A program made the translations under genes and the position numbers. A DNA stretch of 64,000 nucleotides from Agrococcus jejuensis (lineage in GTDB: Bacteria > Actinomycetota > Actinomycetes > Actinomycetales > Microbacteriaceae): NCBI RefSeq assembly GCF_900099705.1, contig NZ_LT629695.1, forward strand, positions 2,666,001 through 2,730,000, read 5' to 3'. Positions 27,055-35,863 of this stretch are shown in pieces (position 1 is the first letter of the stretch; each line of letters starts with the position of its first letter). The notes beneath the pieces were generated by a model. The model was not told where the DNA came from. It did no database searches and saw only the letters and a list, made by a program, of their open reading frames with translations.

Positions 27055-28362
27055 GTGGCGCACGGCATGATCTGGCGCAACTGGGGCAGGTCGCAGCGCT
27101 CGACGCCCACCGCCGTGCTCACCCCGGTCGACGCCGAGGAGGTCGCGGGCATCGTGCGCTCGGCGCACGAGCGCGGGCTGCGCGTGAAGCCCATCGGCGC
27201 CGGCCACTCGTTCTCGGCCGTCGCGGTCGCGCCCGGCATCCAGCTCGACCTCGCGAGCCTCTCGGGCCTCCTCGCCGTCGACGCGGCGACGCGCGAGGCG
27301 ACGTTCGCCGCCGGCACGCCGCTGCATGCCGTCGGCGACTTGCTCGCCCCGCACGGCCTCGCGTTCGAGTCGATGGGCGACATCGACCGCCAGACCATCG
27401 CGGGCGCCGTCTCGACGGGCACGCACGGCACGGGCCTCGCGTTCGGCTCCATCGGCGCCACGATCGCGGCCGCGACGCTCGTCACCGGCACGGGGGAGGT
27501 GCTGCGCGTGAGCGCCACCGAGCACGCCGACCTGCTGCCCGCCGTGCGCCTCGGCCTCGGCGCGCTCGGCGTGCTCGTCGACGTCACGCTGCGCTGCGTG
27601 CCCGCGTTCACGCTCCACGCCGTCGAGCGCGTCGAGCCGCTCGAGGAGGTGCTGGAGGCGTGGCGCGAGCGCGCGGCGGGCGCCGACCACATGGAGTGGT
27701 ACTGGTTCCACGGCACCGACCGCGCCATCACGATGACGCGCACGCGCGGACCCGCCGACGCCCCGCGCATCGGCCCCGGCCGCATCCGCCACCTCGCCGA
27801 GCGCGAGCTGCTCGCCAATGGCGCGTGGGGCGCGCTCTGCGGGGCAGCGTCGTCCGTGCCGGCGCTCGCGCCCGGCATCGCGCGCATCGCCGCGACGCAG
27901 TTCGCCGGCCCCGAGGTGCGCGACCGCTCCGACCGGGTCTTCGTCGCACCGCGCCGTGTGCGCTTCCGCGAGATGGAGTACGGCATGCCGCTCGACGCCG
28001 TGCCGAGCGCGTTCCGCGCCATGCGCGCGCTCGTCGAGCGCCGCGGCTGGCGCATCACGTTCCCCGTCGAGGTGCGCGCCGTCGCCGCCGACGACGCGCT
28101 GCTGTCGACGGCCCACGGCCGCGAGACCGGCTACCTCGCCGTGCACCGCTACTGGCGCGAGGACCCGCGCGAGCACTTCGCCGAGGTCGAGCGCATCCTG
28201 CTCGACCACGACGGCCGCCCGCACTGGGGCAAGCTGCACACGCAGACCGCCGCCGACCTCGAGCTGCGGCTGCCGACGCTCGCGGCGTTCCGCGTCATCC
28301 GCGACCGGCTCGACCCCGATCGCACGTTCGACAACCCGTACCTGCGCCGCACGATCGGCTGA
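27055..28362 (+). CDS. FAD-linked D-arabinono-1,4-lactone oxidase
   Basis: A 435-residue VAO-type flavoprotein. The N-terminal FAD domain shows the binding motif KPIGAGHSFSAVAVAPG and the IDRQTIAGAVSTGTHGTG block. The ALO domain follows and ends with the HWGKLH signature, the site that contacts flavin in sugar-lactone and alditol oxidases. It oxidises a sugar lactone or alditol with O2, giving H2O2. The usual covalent-FAD histidine of the HSF motif is present in GHSF. The GTG start follows GAGG by 10 nt; ATG 27067 is an alternative. It is paired with the D-threonine-aldolase-like gene. Confidence 0.88.
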   Translation: MAHGMIWRNWGRSQRSTPTAVLTPVDAEEVAGIVRSAHERGLRVKPIGAGHSFSAVAVAPGIQLDLASLSGLLAVDAATREATFAAGTPLHAVGDLLAPHGLAFESMGDIDRQTIAGAVSTGTHGTGLAFGSIGATIAAATLVTGTGEVLRVSATEHADLLPAVRLGLGALGVLVDVTLRCVPAFTLHAVERVEPLEEVLEAWRERAAGADHMEWYWFHGTDRAITMTRTRGPADAPRIGPGRIRHLAERELLANGAWGALCGAASSVPALAPGIARIAATQFAGPEVRDRSDRVFVAPRRVRFREMEYGMPLDAVPSAFRAMRALVERRGWRITFPVEVRAVAADDALLSTAHGRETGYLAVHRYWREDPREHFAEVERILLDHDGRPHWGKLHTQTAADLELRLPTLAAFRVIRDRLDPDRTFDNPYLRRTIG

Positions 28363-28373
28363 CGCGTCGCCGG

Positions 28374-28379
28374 TAGCGT
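28374..28379 (+). promoter_or_regulatory. -10 box of leaderless 28387 gene
   Basis: TAGCGT ends 7 nt before the ATG. This selects ATG 28387 over the two GTGs at 28378 and 28381. Confidence 0.5.
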
Positions 28380-28386
28380 GGTGCGC

Positions 28387-28749
28387 ATGATCGATCCCGT
28401 GACCCTGACCTTCACGATCGTCGGCGCGGCTGTGGCCGTCATCGTGCTCGCGCTCGTCGTGTGGATCGTGCTCGGCGCCCGCAAGGTGGGGCGCGCCGTC
28501 ACCGAGATCGAGCGGTCGCGCGCCGCGCTCGCGACCGCCCGCACGCAGCGCGACGCGGCGACGGGCACCGAGGTCGCCGCGGCCGAGGACGCCGTGCAGG
28601 CCGCCCGCCGCGCGAGCAATGCCGCGACGCGCGAGGGCGAGGCGCTGCGCCGGCGCTTCCCGACGTCGATGTTCGCCGGCCGCATCCCCGCAGCCGCATA
28701 CGAGGAGTCGGGCGGCGGCACGGCCGAGCCGCCCCGCATCGCGTTCTAG
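28387..28749 (+). CDS. Small single-TM protein with coiled coil, unknown function
   Basis: A 120-residue protein with one N-terminal TM segment (about residues 8-32) and a following Ala/Arg/Glu-rich stretch likely to form a helix or coiled coil (ERSRAALATARTQRD). The short C-terminal part is polar. It has no recognised domain. It follows the lactone oxidase but has its own -10 box. Confidence 0.6.
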   Translation: MIDPVTLTFTIVGAAVAVIVLALVVWIVLGARKVGRAVTEIERSRAALATARTQRDAATGTEVAAAEDAVQAARRASNAATREGEALRRRFPTSMFAGRIPAAAYEESGGGTAEPPRIAF

Positions 28750-28760
28750 TCGGGCCGCCC

Positions 28761-29969
28761 TCAGACGGTCAGCGCCGCCCGCACGTCGGCCGCCCACGTG
28801 CCCGGCCCCGTCACGTCGACGGCGCCCAGCCCCTGCCACGCCGCGGCCTCGTGCACGCGCGGCGCGATGCGCGCCGCGAGCTCGCCCGAGCGGTCGGCGA
28901 ACGCCGGCTCGACGTGCGCGTGCTGCACGCGCAGCACGCCCGCGCGCCGATCGCTCTTGAGGTCCATGCGCCCCACGATCTCGTCGCCCACGACGACGGG
29001 CAGCACGTAGTAGCCGTGCTCGCGCTCCTCGGGCGGCGTGTAGATCGAGATCCGGTAGTGGAAGTCGAACATGCGCAGCGCGCGCGGCCGATGCCACGCG
29101 ATCGGGTCGAACGGCGACAGCAGCGCCGTCGCATCCATGCTGCGCGGGATGCGCTGGCTCGCGTGCAGATAGGCGGGCGCACCCCAGCCGGCCACCGTGA
29201 CGGGCAGCAGCTCGCCCGCGTCGACGAGCTGCTCCACGGCCCGCTTCGCATCGGCGAGGTAGGCGAGGCGGTGGTAGTCGCGCAGGTCGTCGACCGTGCC
29301 GACGCCGAGCGCGATCGCCGCGCGCCGCACGAGCTCGACCGTCGCCTCCTCCTCGGGCACGACGTGCTGCAGCGTCGCGGGCAGCGCGCGCTCGGCGACG
29401 TCGTACACGCGCTCGAAGCGCCGACGGCCCAGCACGACGAGCTCGCCGGCCCGGAACATCGCGTGCACCGCGTGATACGCGTCGCCGCGGTCCCACCAGC
29501 CGCCAGGGCCGCGCACGTTCGCCGGATGCTCGAGCTCGCCGACCGTCGACGGCCCGCGGTCGCGGATGATGGCGTGCAGCTCGGCGACGAGCGTCGCGTG
29601 GGCGTCGAACCACGCCGCGTGCTTCGCGCGGAACCGGTCGGCGCGGAAGCGCAGCAGCGGCACGTCGTCGACCGGCACGATCGCCGCCTCGTGCGCCCAC
29701 AGCTCCGTCGTGCGACCGAGCACGCGCGGCCTGCGGTCGTGCGTCACGAGCCGATCGAGCAGGGCGCGGTCGTACGTGCCGAGGCGCGCGAGCATCGGCA
29801 GGTAGTGGCTGCGCTCGAAGACGTTGACGGTGTCGAGCTGCAGCAGCCCGAGCCGTGCGAACGCGCCGGAGAGCTGTCGCGTGCCGACGACGGGCGGGGG
29901 AGCGCCGAAGCCCTGCGCCGCGAATGCGATGCGTCGTGCCTCCGCCGCCGACAGCCGTGCTCGAGCCAT
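28761..29969 (-). CDS. YcaQ/AlkX-type DNA glycosylase (HTH_42 family)
   Basis: A 402-residue winged-helix DNA-binding protein. An N-terminal QLD motif (LLQLDTVNV) matches the Q-phi-D catalytic motif of YcaQ/AlkX-type crosslink repair glycosylases. The ERSHYLPMLARLG block, WWDRGDAYHAVHAMFRAGE, and the late DFHYRISIYTPPEEREHGYYVLPV and GRMDLKSDR stretches are typical of the family. It probably removes bulky or crosslinked N-alkyl purines. ATG 29969 follows TAGGGT by 7 nt. It is divergent from the AI-2E transporter gene. Confidence 0.85.
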   Translation of the reverse strand: MARARLSAAEARRIAFAAQGFGAPPPVVGTRQLSGAFARLGLLQLDTVNVFERSHYLPMLARLGTYDRALLDRLVTHDRRPRVLGRTTELWAHEAAIVPVDDVPLLRFRADRFRAKHAAWFDAHATLVAELHAIIRDRGPSTVGELEHPANVRGPGGWWDRGDAYHAVHAMFRAGELVVLGRRRFERVYDVAERALPATLQHVVPEEEATVELVRRAAIALGVGTVDDLRDYHRLAYLADAKRAVEQLVDAGELLPVTVAGWGAPAYLHASQRIPRSMDATALLSPFDPIAWHRPRALRMFDFHYRISIYTPPEEREHGYYVLPVVVGDEIVGRMDLKSDRRAGVLRVQHAHVEPAFADRSGELAARIAPRVHEAAAWQGLGAVDVTGPGTWAADVRAALTV

Positions 29970-29976
29970 GCATCCG

Positions 29977-29982
29977 ACCCTA
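29977..29982 (-). promoter_or_regulatory. -10 box of leaderless glycosylase gene
   Basis: TAGGGT on the minus strand ends 7 nt before ATG 29969. Confidence 0.5.
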
Positions 29983-30050
29983 CGGCGACCCTCCGACGCC
30001 CATCGTGCGCGCACAGCGGACGCATGTGCCGATCGGGGCACCCGCGTCGC

Positions 30051-30056
30051 TAGGCT
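30051..30056 (+). promoter_or_regulatory. -10 box of leaderless AI-2E transporter gene
   Basis: TAGGCT ends 8 nt before ATG 30065. Confidence 0.5.
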
Positions 30057-30064
30057 CGACCCCC

Positions 30065-31216
30065 ATGAGGCTGTTCGGCGGGCGCGAGCGACGCGACGTC
30101 GACGTGCGCCCGACCGCCGACGCCGTGCCGCCCGCGCTGAAGATCGCCAGCGCCTGGTCGTGGCGGCTGCTCGTCGTCGCCGCGGCCCTCGCCGTCGTCC
30201 TCTTCCTCATCGCGCAGCTGCGCATCATCGTCATCCCGCTCATGGTCGCGGCCCTGCTGACGGCGCTCATGATCCCGCTCGTCGAGTGGCTGCAGCGGCA
30301 CCGCTGGCCCCGCGGCCTCGCGGTCGCGCTCGCCGTCGTGCTGCTGCTGTCGGTCGTCACCGCGCTGTTCTGGCTCGCGGTCTCGCAGATCCGCGACGGC
30401 TATCCCGCGCTGCAGCAGCGCGCGATCGACTCGTACGCCGGGCTGCGGCAGTTCCTGCTCGAGTCGCCCCTGCACCTCACCGAGCGCGACATCTCGCGCT
30501 ACACCGACGCGCTCGTGCAGGCGATCCAGCAGGACACGCAGCAGATCCTCTCGGGCGCGCTGTCGGTCGGCTCGTCGCTGGGCCACCTCGTCGTCGGCCT
30601 GCTGCTCACGATCTTCGCCACGATCTTCCTGCTGTTCGACGGCGCCCGCATCTGGCGCTGGATCGTCGGCATCTTCCCGCGCCGCGCCCGACCGGCCGTC
30701 GACGGCAGCGCACGCGCCGGCTGGGTCACGCTCGGCAACTTCGTGCGCGTGCAGCTCGTCGTCGCCGCGATCGACGCCGTCGGCATCGGCCTCGGCGCGT
30801 TCATCCTCGGCCTCTTCTACGGCGGCATGCCGCTCGTCGTGCCCATCGCGGTGCTCGTGTTCCTCGGGTCGTTCATCCCCGTCGTCGGCGCCATCGCGAC
30901 CGGCACGATCGCGGTGCTCGTCGCGCTCATCGCCCTCGGGCCCATCCCGGCGGTCATCATGCTCGGCATCGTGCTGCTCGTGCAGCAGATCGAGGGGCAC
31001 GTGCTGCAGCCGTTCATCATGGGCACGGCCGTCAAGGTGCATCCGCTCGCCGTCGTGCTCGCCGTCGCCGGCGGCTCGATCGTCGCAGGCATCCCCGGCG
31101 CGCTCTTCGCCGTGCCGGTCGTCGCCTTCCTCAACGTGGCGATCAAGACCGTCGCGACGGGCTCGTGGCGCACGAATCCTCGACCGACCACGTTCTCGGA
31201 GGTCCCGAACGCATGA
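30065..31216 (+). CDS. AI-2E family transporter
   Basis: A 383-residue polytopic protein with about 8 hydrophobic segments. An amphipathic helix region (QIRDGYPALQQRAIDSY) follows TM3, and the family block FLGSFIPVVGAIATGTIAVLVAL is followed by QQIEGHVLQPFIMGTAVKVHPL. Members (TqsA, YdiK, PerM type) export small molecules or drive Na+(Li+)/H+ antiport. The specific substrate is unknown. It overlaps the ilvA start (ATGA), so the two are co-translated. Confidence 0.9.
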   Translation: MRLFGGRERRDVDVRPTADAVPPALKIASAWSWRLLVVAAALAVVLFLIAQLRIIVIPLMVAALLTALMIPLVEWLQRHRWPRGLAVALAVVLLLSVVTALFWLAVSQIRDGYPALQQRAIDSYAGLRQFLLESPLHLTERDISRYTDALVQAIQQDTQQILSGALSVGSSLGHLVVGLLLTIFATIFLLFDGARIWRWIVGIFPRRARPAVDGSARAGWVTLGNFVRVQLVVAAIDAVGIGLGAFILGLFYGGMPLVVPIAVLVFLGSFIPVVGAIATGTIAVLVALIALGPIPAVIMLGIVLLVQQIEGHVLQPFIMGTAVKVHPLAVVLAVAGGSIVAGIPGALFAVPVVAFLNVAIKTVATGSWRTNPRPTTFSEVPNA

Positions 31217-32460
31217 CGTCGCTCGACGCGCTGGGCACGATCCCCGGCCCCACGCTCGCGGAGTTCCGCGAGGCCCAGGTCACGGTCGCGGCGGCGATCC
31301 AGCGCACGCCGCTCGAGCTCTCACGACACCTGTCGGGCATGCTCGGCTCGACCGTGCACCTCAAGTGCGAGAACCTGCAGCGCACCGGCGCGTACAAGCT
31401 GCGCGGCGCGTACAACATGCTGTCGAAGCTCACGCCCGAGCAGCGCGAGCGCGGCGTCGTCGCCGCCTCGGCGGGCAACCACGCGCAGGGCGTCGCGTTC
31501 GCGGCCTCCGAGCTCGGCATCCAGTCGACGATCTTCATGCCCATGGGCGCCGCGCTGCCCAAGGTGCAGGCGACGCGCGACTACGGCGCTCGCATCGAGC
31601 TGCGCGGCCTCGACTTCCAGACGGCGCTGCAGGCGGCCATCGCGCACGTCGCCGAGACCGGCGCCACGTTCGTGCCGCCGTACGACCACCACGACATCAT
31701 CGCCGGCCAGGGCACGCTCGGCCTCGAGATCCTCGACGAGCAGCCCGACGTCGAGACGATCCTCGTGCCGATCGGCGGCGGCGGCCTCGCCGCGGGCGTC
31801 GCGTCGGCCGCCAAGCAGCGCGCCGCCGAGCTCGGCCGCGACATCCGCGTGATCGGCGTGCAGGCAGAGGGTGCCGCCGCCTACCCGCCGTCGCTCGCGC
31901 ACGGCGGCCCCACGACCATCCAGACGCTCCCGACGATCGCCGACGGCATCGCCGTCGCGCGGCCAGGCGACCTGCCGTTCGAGATCATCCGCGCCTGCGT
32001 CGACGACGTCGTCACGGTCGCCGACGACGACATCGCCCGCGCGATCATCGCGCTGCTCGAGCGTGCGAAGCTCGTCGCCGAGCCCGCTGGCGCCGTGACG
32101 ACCGCCGCGATCATGACGGGTGCGGTGCGGGATGCGGGCTCGACCGTCGCGATCCTGTCGGGCGGCAACGTCGACCCCATGGTGCTCGAGCGCGTCATCG
32201 GCCGCGGCCTCGTGGCGTCGCAGCGGTATCTGCGCATCCGCATGGACCTGCCCGACCGTCCCGGCCAGCTCGCGATCATCGCGCAGATCCTCTCCGACGA
32301 GCAGGCGAACGTCGTCGAGGTCATGCACACGCGCCACAACGAGTGGACGCAGATCAACGACGTCGCGATCGAGCTGTCGGTCACGACGCGCGGCCCCGAG
32401 CACGCGCAGCGCCTGCTCGCCGCGCTGCGTCGTGCGGGCTACGAGCCGCACGAGGTCTGA
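31213..32460 (+). CDS. ilvA: Threonine ammonia-lyase with ACT domain
   Basis: A 415-residue fold-type II PLP enzyme. Lys62 (GAYKLRGAYN) binds PLP, SAGNHAQG is the substrate loop, and GGGGLAAG binds the phosphate. A single ACT domain runs from about residue 335 (LRIRMDLPDRPGQLAIIAQILSD). It makes 2-oxobutyrate from threonine, the first step to isoleucine. The short form with one ACT domain resembles TdcB/actinobacterial IlvA. It overlaps the transporter stop and ends at a strong terminator shared with convergent greA. Confidence 0.93.
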   Translation: MTSLDALGTIPGPTLAEFREAQVTVAAAIQRTPLELSRHLSGMLGSTVHLKCENLQRTGAYKLRGAYNMLSKLTPEQRERGVVAASAGNHAQGVAFAASELGIQSTIFMPMGAALPKVQATRDYGARIELRGLDFQTALQAAIAHVAETGATFVPPYDHHDIIAGQGTLGLEILDEQPDVETILVPIGGGGLAAGVASAAKQRAAELGRDIRVIGVQAEGAAAYPPSLAHGGPTTIQTLPTIADGIAVARPGDLPFEIIRACVDDVVTVADDDIARAIIALLERAKLVAEPAGAVTTAAIMTGAVRDAGSTVAILSGGNVDPMVLERVIGRGLVASQRYLRIRMDLPDRPGQLAIIAQILSDEQANVVEVMHTRHNEWTQINDVAIELSVTTRGPEHAQRLLAALRRAGYEPHEV

Positions 32461-32471
32461 CCCCGCGCACG

Positions 32472-32506
32472 ACGAAGGGCCGCCCGCGATGCGGGCGGCC
32501 CTTCGT
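32472..32506. terminator. Bidirectional terminator between ilvA and greA
   Basis: A perfect 16-bp stem (left arm ACGAAGGGCCGCCCGC) with a 3-nt loop lies 11 nt after the ilvA stop and 20 nt after the greA stop on the other strand. Confidence 0.85.
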
Positions 32507-32526
32507 GCTGCTGCGGGGGAGGCGCG

Positions 32527-33018
32527 TCAGGCGCCGCGGTACGTCTCGACGTCGAGGATCTCGACGGCGATCTCCTTGCCGCTCGGCGCCGTGTACGTCG
32601 CGGACTCGCCGATCTTGAGGCCGAGCACGGCTGCGCCGATGGGGCTCGACTCCGAGTACACGTCGAGGTCGTCGCCGGCCTCGTGGATCTCGCGGTTGCC
32701 CACGAGGAAGGTCTGCTTCGAGCCCGCGATCGTCGCCTTCACGACCGTGCCGGCCTCGACGACGCCGTTGGCCGCGGGGGCCTCGCCGACCTTGGCCGTG
32801 CGCAGCAGGTGCGTGACCTGCAGGATGCGCGCCTCGATCTGCGCCTGGTCGTCCTTGGCGGCGTGGTAGCCGCCGTTCTCCTTGAGGTCGCCCTCGTCGC
32901 GGGCCTCCTCGATGCGCTTCGCGATCTCGACGCGCACGGGCCCCGTCAGGTTGTCGAGCTCGGCCTGGAGGCGGTCGAACGCCTCCTGGCTCAGCCAGGT
33001 CTCCGTCGTGTCGGGCAT
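32527..33018 (-). CDS. greA: Transcription elongation factor GreA
   Basis: A 163-residue protein of standard length. The N-terminal coiled coil with LSQEAFDRLQAELDNL and the ARDEGDLKENGGYHAAKDDQ tip (acidic residues that act in the RNA polymerase secondary channel) is followed by the FKBP-like domain with SPIGAAVLGLKIGESATYTAPSG. It rescues backtracked RNA polymerase. GGAG precedes the ATG. It lies in the ilvA-greA-DUF4307-mca order familiar from actinobacteria. Confidence 0.97.
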   Translation of the reverse strand: MPDTTETWLSQEAFDRLQAELDNLTGPVRVEIAKRIEEARDEGDLKENGGYHAAKDDQAQIEARILQVTHLLRTAKVGEAPAANGVVEAGTVVKATIAGSKQTFLVGNREIHEAGDDLDVYSESSPIGAAVLGLKIGESATYTAPSGKEIAVEILDVETYRGA

Positions 33019-33073
33019 GAGGTCTCCTGATATGCGGGAAGCCGGCCCGAGCGGGCCGGCAGTGCCCGCGAGC

Positions 33074-33466
33074 CTATCGCAGCCAGCAGCGGTAGACCAA
33101 TCCGCCGATGGCCTCGTCGGCGGTGCGCACGACCACGCTCTGCGGGGTCGTCCACTGCTCCGAGGGGTCGACGTCGAGCTCGACCCAGCCCACGGTGGAG
33201 TGGTGCCGGTCGAAGGCGTTGACGGCGCAGCGCACGGGCGTGCCGGGCTCGACCGTGACGGTGAAGTCGATCTGGATCGAGTGCGCGTCGATGCGCGTCG
33301 AGCCGGTGTCCTGCGTGTCGATCGTGCCGCGCGGGTCGGCGAGACCGCCCCAGATCACCCACGCGAGCATGACGACGACGATGCCGGCGGCGACCGAGAT
33401 GCCGATGATCCGGTCGCGACGTCGACGCTCGGGCGTGCGGCCGTAGCGGGCGGCGAGGTCGGTCAT
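33074..33466 (-). CDS. DUF4307 domain-containing membrane protein
   Basis: A 130-residue protein with a basic N-terminus (RYGRTPERRRRDR), one TM segment at about residues 23-42, and an extracytoplasmic beta-rich domain containing PVRCAVNAFDRHHSTVGWVELDV. This matches the actinobacterial DUF4307 family, which sits beside the mycothiol amidase gene. It is divergent from mca across a 63-nt gap. Function unknown. Confidence 0.88.
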   Translation of the reverse strand: MTDLAARYGRTPERRRRDRIIGISVAAGIVVVMLAWVIWGGLADPRGTIDTQDTGSTRIDAHSIQIDFTVTVEPGTPVRCAVNAFDRHHSTVGWVELDVDPSEQWTTPQSVVVRTADEAIGGLVYRCWLR

Positions 33467-33529
33467 GTCGGCGGTTCCGTGGGAGGATCGATGGGTCCCG
33501 TGACCAGCCTACTTCCGAGCGGAGGAGCC

Positions 33530-34387
33530 ATGCGCCGCCTGCTGAGCGTGCACGCGCATCCCGACGACGAGTCGAGCAAGGGAGCGGGCACCGTCGCCAG
33601 GTACGTCGCCGAGGGCGCGCAGGTCACGGTCGTGAGCTGCACGGGTGGCGAGTCGGGCGACATCCTCAACGAGGGCTTCGTCGACACCGTGCACGCGGCC
33701 CGCGACATGGCGGGGCTCCGCCGCGTCGAGATGCGCCGCGCGCAGGAGGCGCTCGGCGTCGACCACCTCTGGCTCGGCTACCTCGACTCGGGCCTGCCCG
33801 ACGAGGGCGAGCCCGTGCGGCCGCTGTCGTTCGCGACCATCCCCATCGAGGTCTCGGGTCGCGTGCTCGCGCGCATCATCCGTCGCCTGCGCCCGCAGGT
33901 CGTCGTGACGTACGACGAGCGCGGCGGCTACCCGCACCCCGACCACATCCGCTGCCACGAGATCACGATGTGGGCCGTCGAGCACGCCGCCCGCGCCGAC
34001 GATCCCGAGCTCGGCGAGCCGTGGACGGTGTCGAAGGTCTACTACGACCGCATGTCGTCGTCCGACAAGGTCTCGGCCTTCCTCGCCGACTACGAGCTCC
34101 ACGACCCCCACTCCGACCGCCTCGAGGGCATCCGCGAGATGGCGGAGTGGATGAAGGGGCGCACGCCGCGCATCACGACGCGCGTCGACGTCAGCGACCA
34201 CCTCGACGCCCGCGACGCCGCGCTGCGCGCGCACGCGAGCCAGGTGGCGCCCGACACGCCCTTCTTCTTCTGGCCGCACGACGTCATCCGTCGTGCGTGG
34301 CCCACCGAGGACTTCGAGCTCGTGCGCTCGACGGTCGGCGAGGCCCTGCCCGAGACCGACCTGTTCGCAGGGATCGACGAGGAGTGA
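33530..34387 (+). CDS. mca: Mycothiol S-conjugate amidase
   Basis: A 285-residue LmbE/PIG-L-type zinc hydrolase. The zinc motif HPDDES occurs at residues 10-15 and the third ligand lies in the HPDHIRCHE region. The KVYYDRMSSSDK block and C-terminal FFFWPHDVIRRAWPTEDFELV are typical of Mca rather than of MshB. It cleaves mycothiol-toxin conjugates to release mercapturic acids. Its presence implies mycothiol metabolism, hence an actinobacterial host. A GGAGGAG ribosome site fixes the ATG. Confidence 0.93.
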   Translation: MRRLLSVHAHPDDESSKGAGTVARYVAEGAQVTVVSCTGGESGDILNEGFVDTVHAARDMAGLRRVEMRRAQEALGVDHLWLGYLDSGLPDEGEPVRPLSFATIPIEVSGRVLARIIRRLRPQVVVTYDERGGYPHPDHIRCHEITMWAVEHAARADDPELGEPWTVSKVYYDRMSSSDKVSAFLADYELHDPHSDRLEGIREMAEWMKGRTPRITTRVDVSDHLDARDAALRAHASQVAPDTPFFFWPHDVIRRAWPTEDFELVRSTVGEALPETDLFAGIDEE

Positions 34388-34392
34388 CCCCC

Positions 34393-34665
34393 ATGCTCGC
34401 CATGCTCGCGCAGGCTGCGCCCGCCTACGATCCCGAGTCGGTGACGCCGGGCGTCATCGGCTTCGCGGCCACGGCCATCGTCGCGATCGCGGTCTGCTTC
34501 CTGCTGTTCGACATGAACCGCCGCGTGCGCCGCCTCAAGTATCGCGAGGAGGTGCGCGCCGAGATCGCCGCCGAGCAGGCGGGGTCGGCGGAGGATGCGA
34601 CGGGCGAGGCGGATTCGTCGGTGAGCGAGGCCACCGCTCCCGAGCAGGGCGAGCAGCAGCGCTGA
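34393..34665 (+). CDS. Small single-TM protein downstream of mca
   Basis: A 90-residue protein: short N-terminus, one TM segment (about residues 20-40), a basic juxtamembrane stretch (DMNRRVRRLKYREEVR) and an acidic Glu/Ala/Ser tail. It starts 5 nt after mca and is probably co-expressed. I recognise no domain, but small proteins of this build follow mca in related genomes. Confidence 0.65.
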   Translation: MLAMLAQAAPAYDPESVTPGVIGFAATAIVAIAVCFLLFDMNRRVRRLKYREEVRAEIAAEQAGSAEDATGEADSSVSEATAPEQGEQQR

Positions 34666-34681
34666 GCGCCGCCGTGCTCGG

Positions 34682-35092
34682 TCAGAGCACGTGCACCGCG
34701 GTGGCGCGCCACCGGTCGTCGAGGCCTTCGAGGCGCATGGCGACCGCGCGGGTGCGGCCGGGGGAGCGCACGATCGCCGTCGCCTCGACGATGCCGTCGG
34801 CGGGATGCGTCACGACGAGCGGCCCGATCTCGTAGTGCGCCCGGATGGGCTGCTGCTTGCGCAGCGCCCGGGTGCGGCGGGCGGCGATCGACCGGCGGGC
34901 GAGGTGCAGGTAGGTGTCCTCGGTGACCCAGCGCGCGACCTGCTCGACCTCGCGGGTGCCGAGCAGCACCTCGATGACGCAGCGCGTGAGGTTGTCGACG
35001 AGCGGCGTCGGGTCGGGCAGATCCCGGGTCGAGCACGGCTGGTAGTCGAAGTACTCGTCGACCTCGGCGGTCGACATCCTCGCGCGTGCCAT
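34682..35092 (-). CDS. Rv3235-like protein
   Basis: A 136-residue soluble protein resembling the Rv3235 family of actinobacteria. Conserved pieces are the central NLTRCVIEVLLGTREVEQVARWVTEDTYLHLARR and the basic RRTRALRKQQPIRAHYEIG. A beta-rich C-terminus follows. Function is unknown; the family lies near cell-envelope and secretion genes. The ATG follows GGGAG by 8 nt. It is the first of several loosely arranged genes leading to the CpaB/CpaE-like pair. Confidence 0.7.
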   Translation of the reverse strand: MARARMSTAEVDEYFDYQPCSTRDLPDPTPLVDNLTRCVIEVLLGTREVEQVARWVTEDTYLHLARRSIAARRTRALRKQQPIRAHYEIGPLVVTHPADGIVEATAIVRSPGRTRAVAMRLEGLDDRWRATAVHVL

Positions 35093-35244
35093 GGCCTGTG
35101 CTCCCTGTCCGGATACCGTGCCGGCAACCGTAGACCGGCATGAGTTCCCTGGGAATGGGCAGAACTCCCCATCTGTGGAGAACCCCGACCTGTGGCATGG
35201 CGGCGGGCTGTGGACAGCGTGCTGGCCACGCGCGCGCGTGGGGC

Positions 35245-35250
35245 TACCGT
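35245..35250 (+). promoter_or_regulatory. -10 box of leaderless 35257 gene
   Basis: TACCGT ends 6 nt before the GTG start. Confidence 0.45.
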
Positions 35251-35256
35251 CGGCGC

Positions 35257-35838
35257 GTGCGCTTCGACGACCTGTTCGACGACCTCGAGAGCCAGCTCGA
35301 GGCCGAGCTGGGCGCGCACGAGCGGGACACGCTCGCCGAGGAGGAGCGCTTCCGGGTCGGCAGGCTCGAGCTGCAGGAGCGGCTGCGCGCCGCGCCGAGG
35401 TCGCTCGACCTGCGGCTGCGCTCGGGGGAGCGGCTGCGCATCGAGCGGCTCGCGATCGGCAAGGACTGGCTGAGCGGCACGATCCGCGACGGCGCCGCCG
35501 ACGGCGCGGGCTGCATCGTGCCGACGCGCTCGATCGCGGGCGTGCGGCTCGACGAGGACGCTGTCGTGCGCTCGCTCGAGTCGGCGGAGCCGCGACCCGG
35601 CGAGCAGCCGTCGCTCGCCGCCCGGCTGAGCCTCGGCTTCGCGCTGCGCGACCTGTCGCGGCGGCGCACGCCCGTCGAGCTGCGCTGCCCGGCACGGCTG
35701 CACGGCACGATCGACCGCGTCGCGCGCGACCACCTCGACCTCGCGATCCACGAGCCCGGCACGTCGCGGCATCCGCGGCACGTCACGGGCGTGGAGCTCG
35801 TGCCGTTCGCCGCGATCGACTGGGTGCGACTGCCGTAG
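35257..35838 (+). CDS. Conserved hypothetical soluble protein
   Basis: A 193-residue protein with an acidic helical N-terminus (FDDLFDDLESQLEAEL) followed by a beta-rich core (LDLRLRSGERLRIERL) and a C-terminal HVTGVELVPFAAIDWVRLP strand. I recognise no named domain. The GTG is selected by the -10 box; the earlier ATG at 35140 would add a low-complexity Cys/Arg segment without a ribosome site. It lies between the Rv3235-like gene and the HTH gene. Confidence 0.6.
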   Translation: MRFDDLFDDLESQLEAELGAHERDTLAEEERFRVGRLELQERLRAAPRSLDLRLRSGERLRIERLAIGKDWLSGTIRDGAADGAGCIVPTRSIAGVRLDEDAVVRSLESAEPRPGEQPSLAARLSLGFALRDLSRRRTPVELRCPARLHGTIDRVARDHLDLAIHEPGTSRHPRHVTGVELVPFAAIDWVRLP

Positions 35839-35863
35839 CGGTCGCGCGCTCCTCTGCCGCGCG

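Noticed and set aside
26347..29973. A 1208-codon open frame on the minus strand
   Set aside because: Only its N-terminal region overlaps the real glycosylase gene, in another frame. The rest is low-complexity and opposes two well-supported plus-strand genes.
35160..35220. Clustered TGTGGA words that resemble DnaA-box fragments
   Set aside because: No full TTGTCCACA boxes, no AT-rich unwinding region, and no dnaA/dnaN genes nearby.
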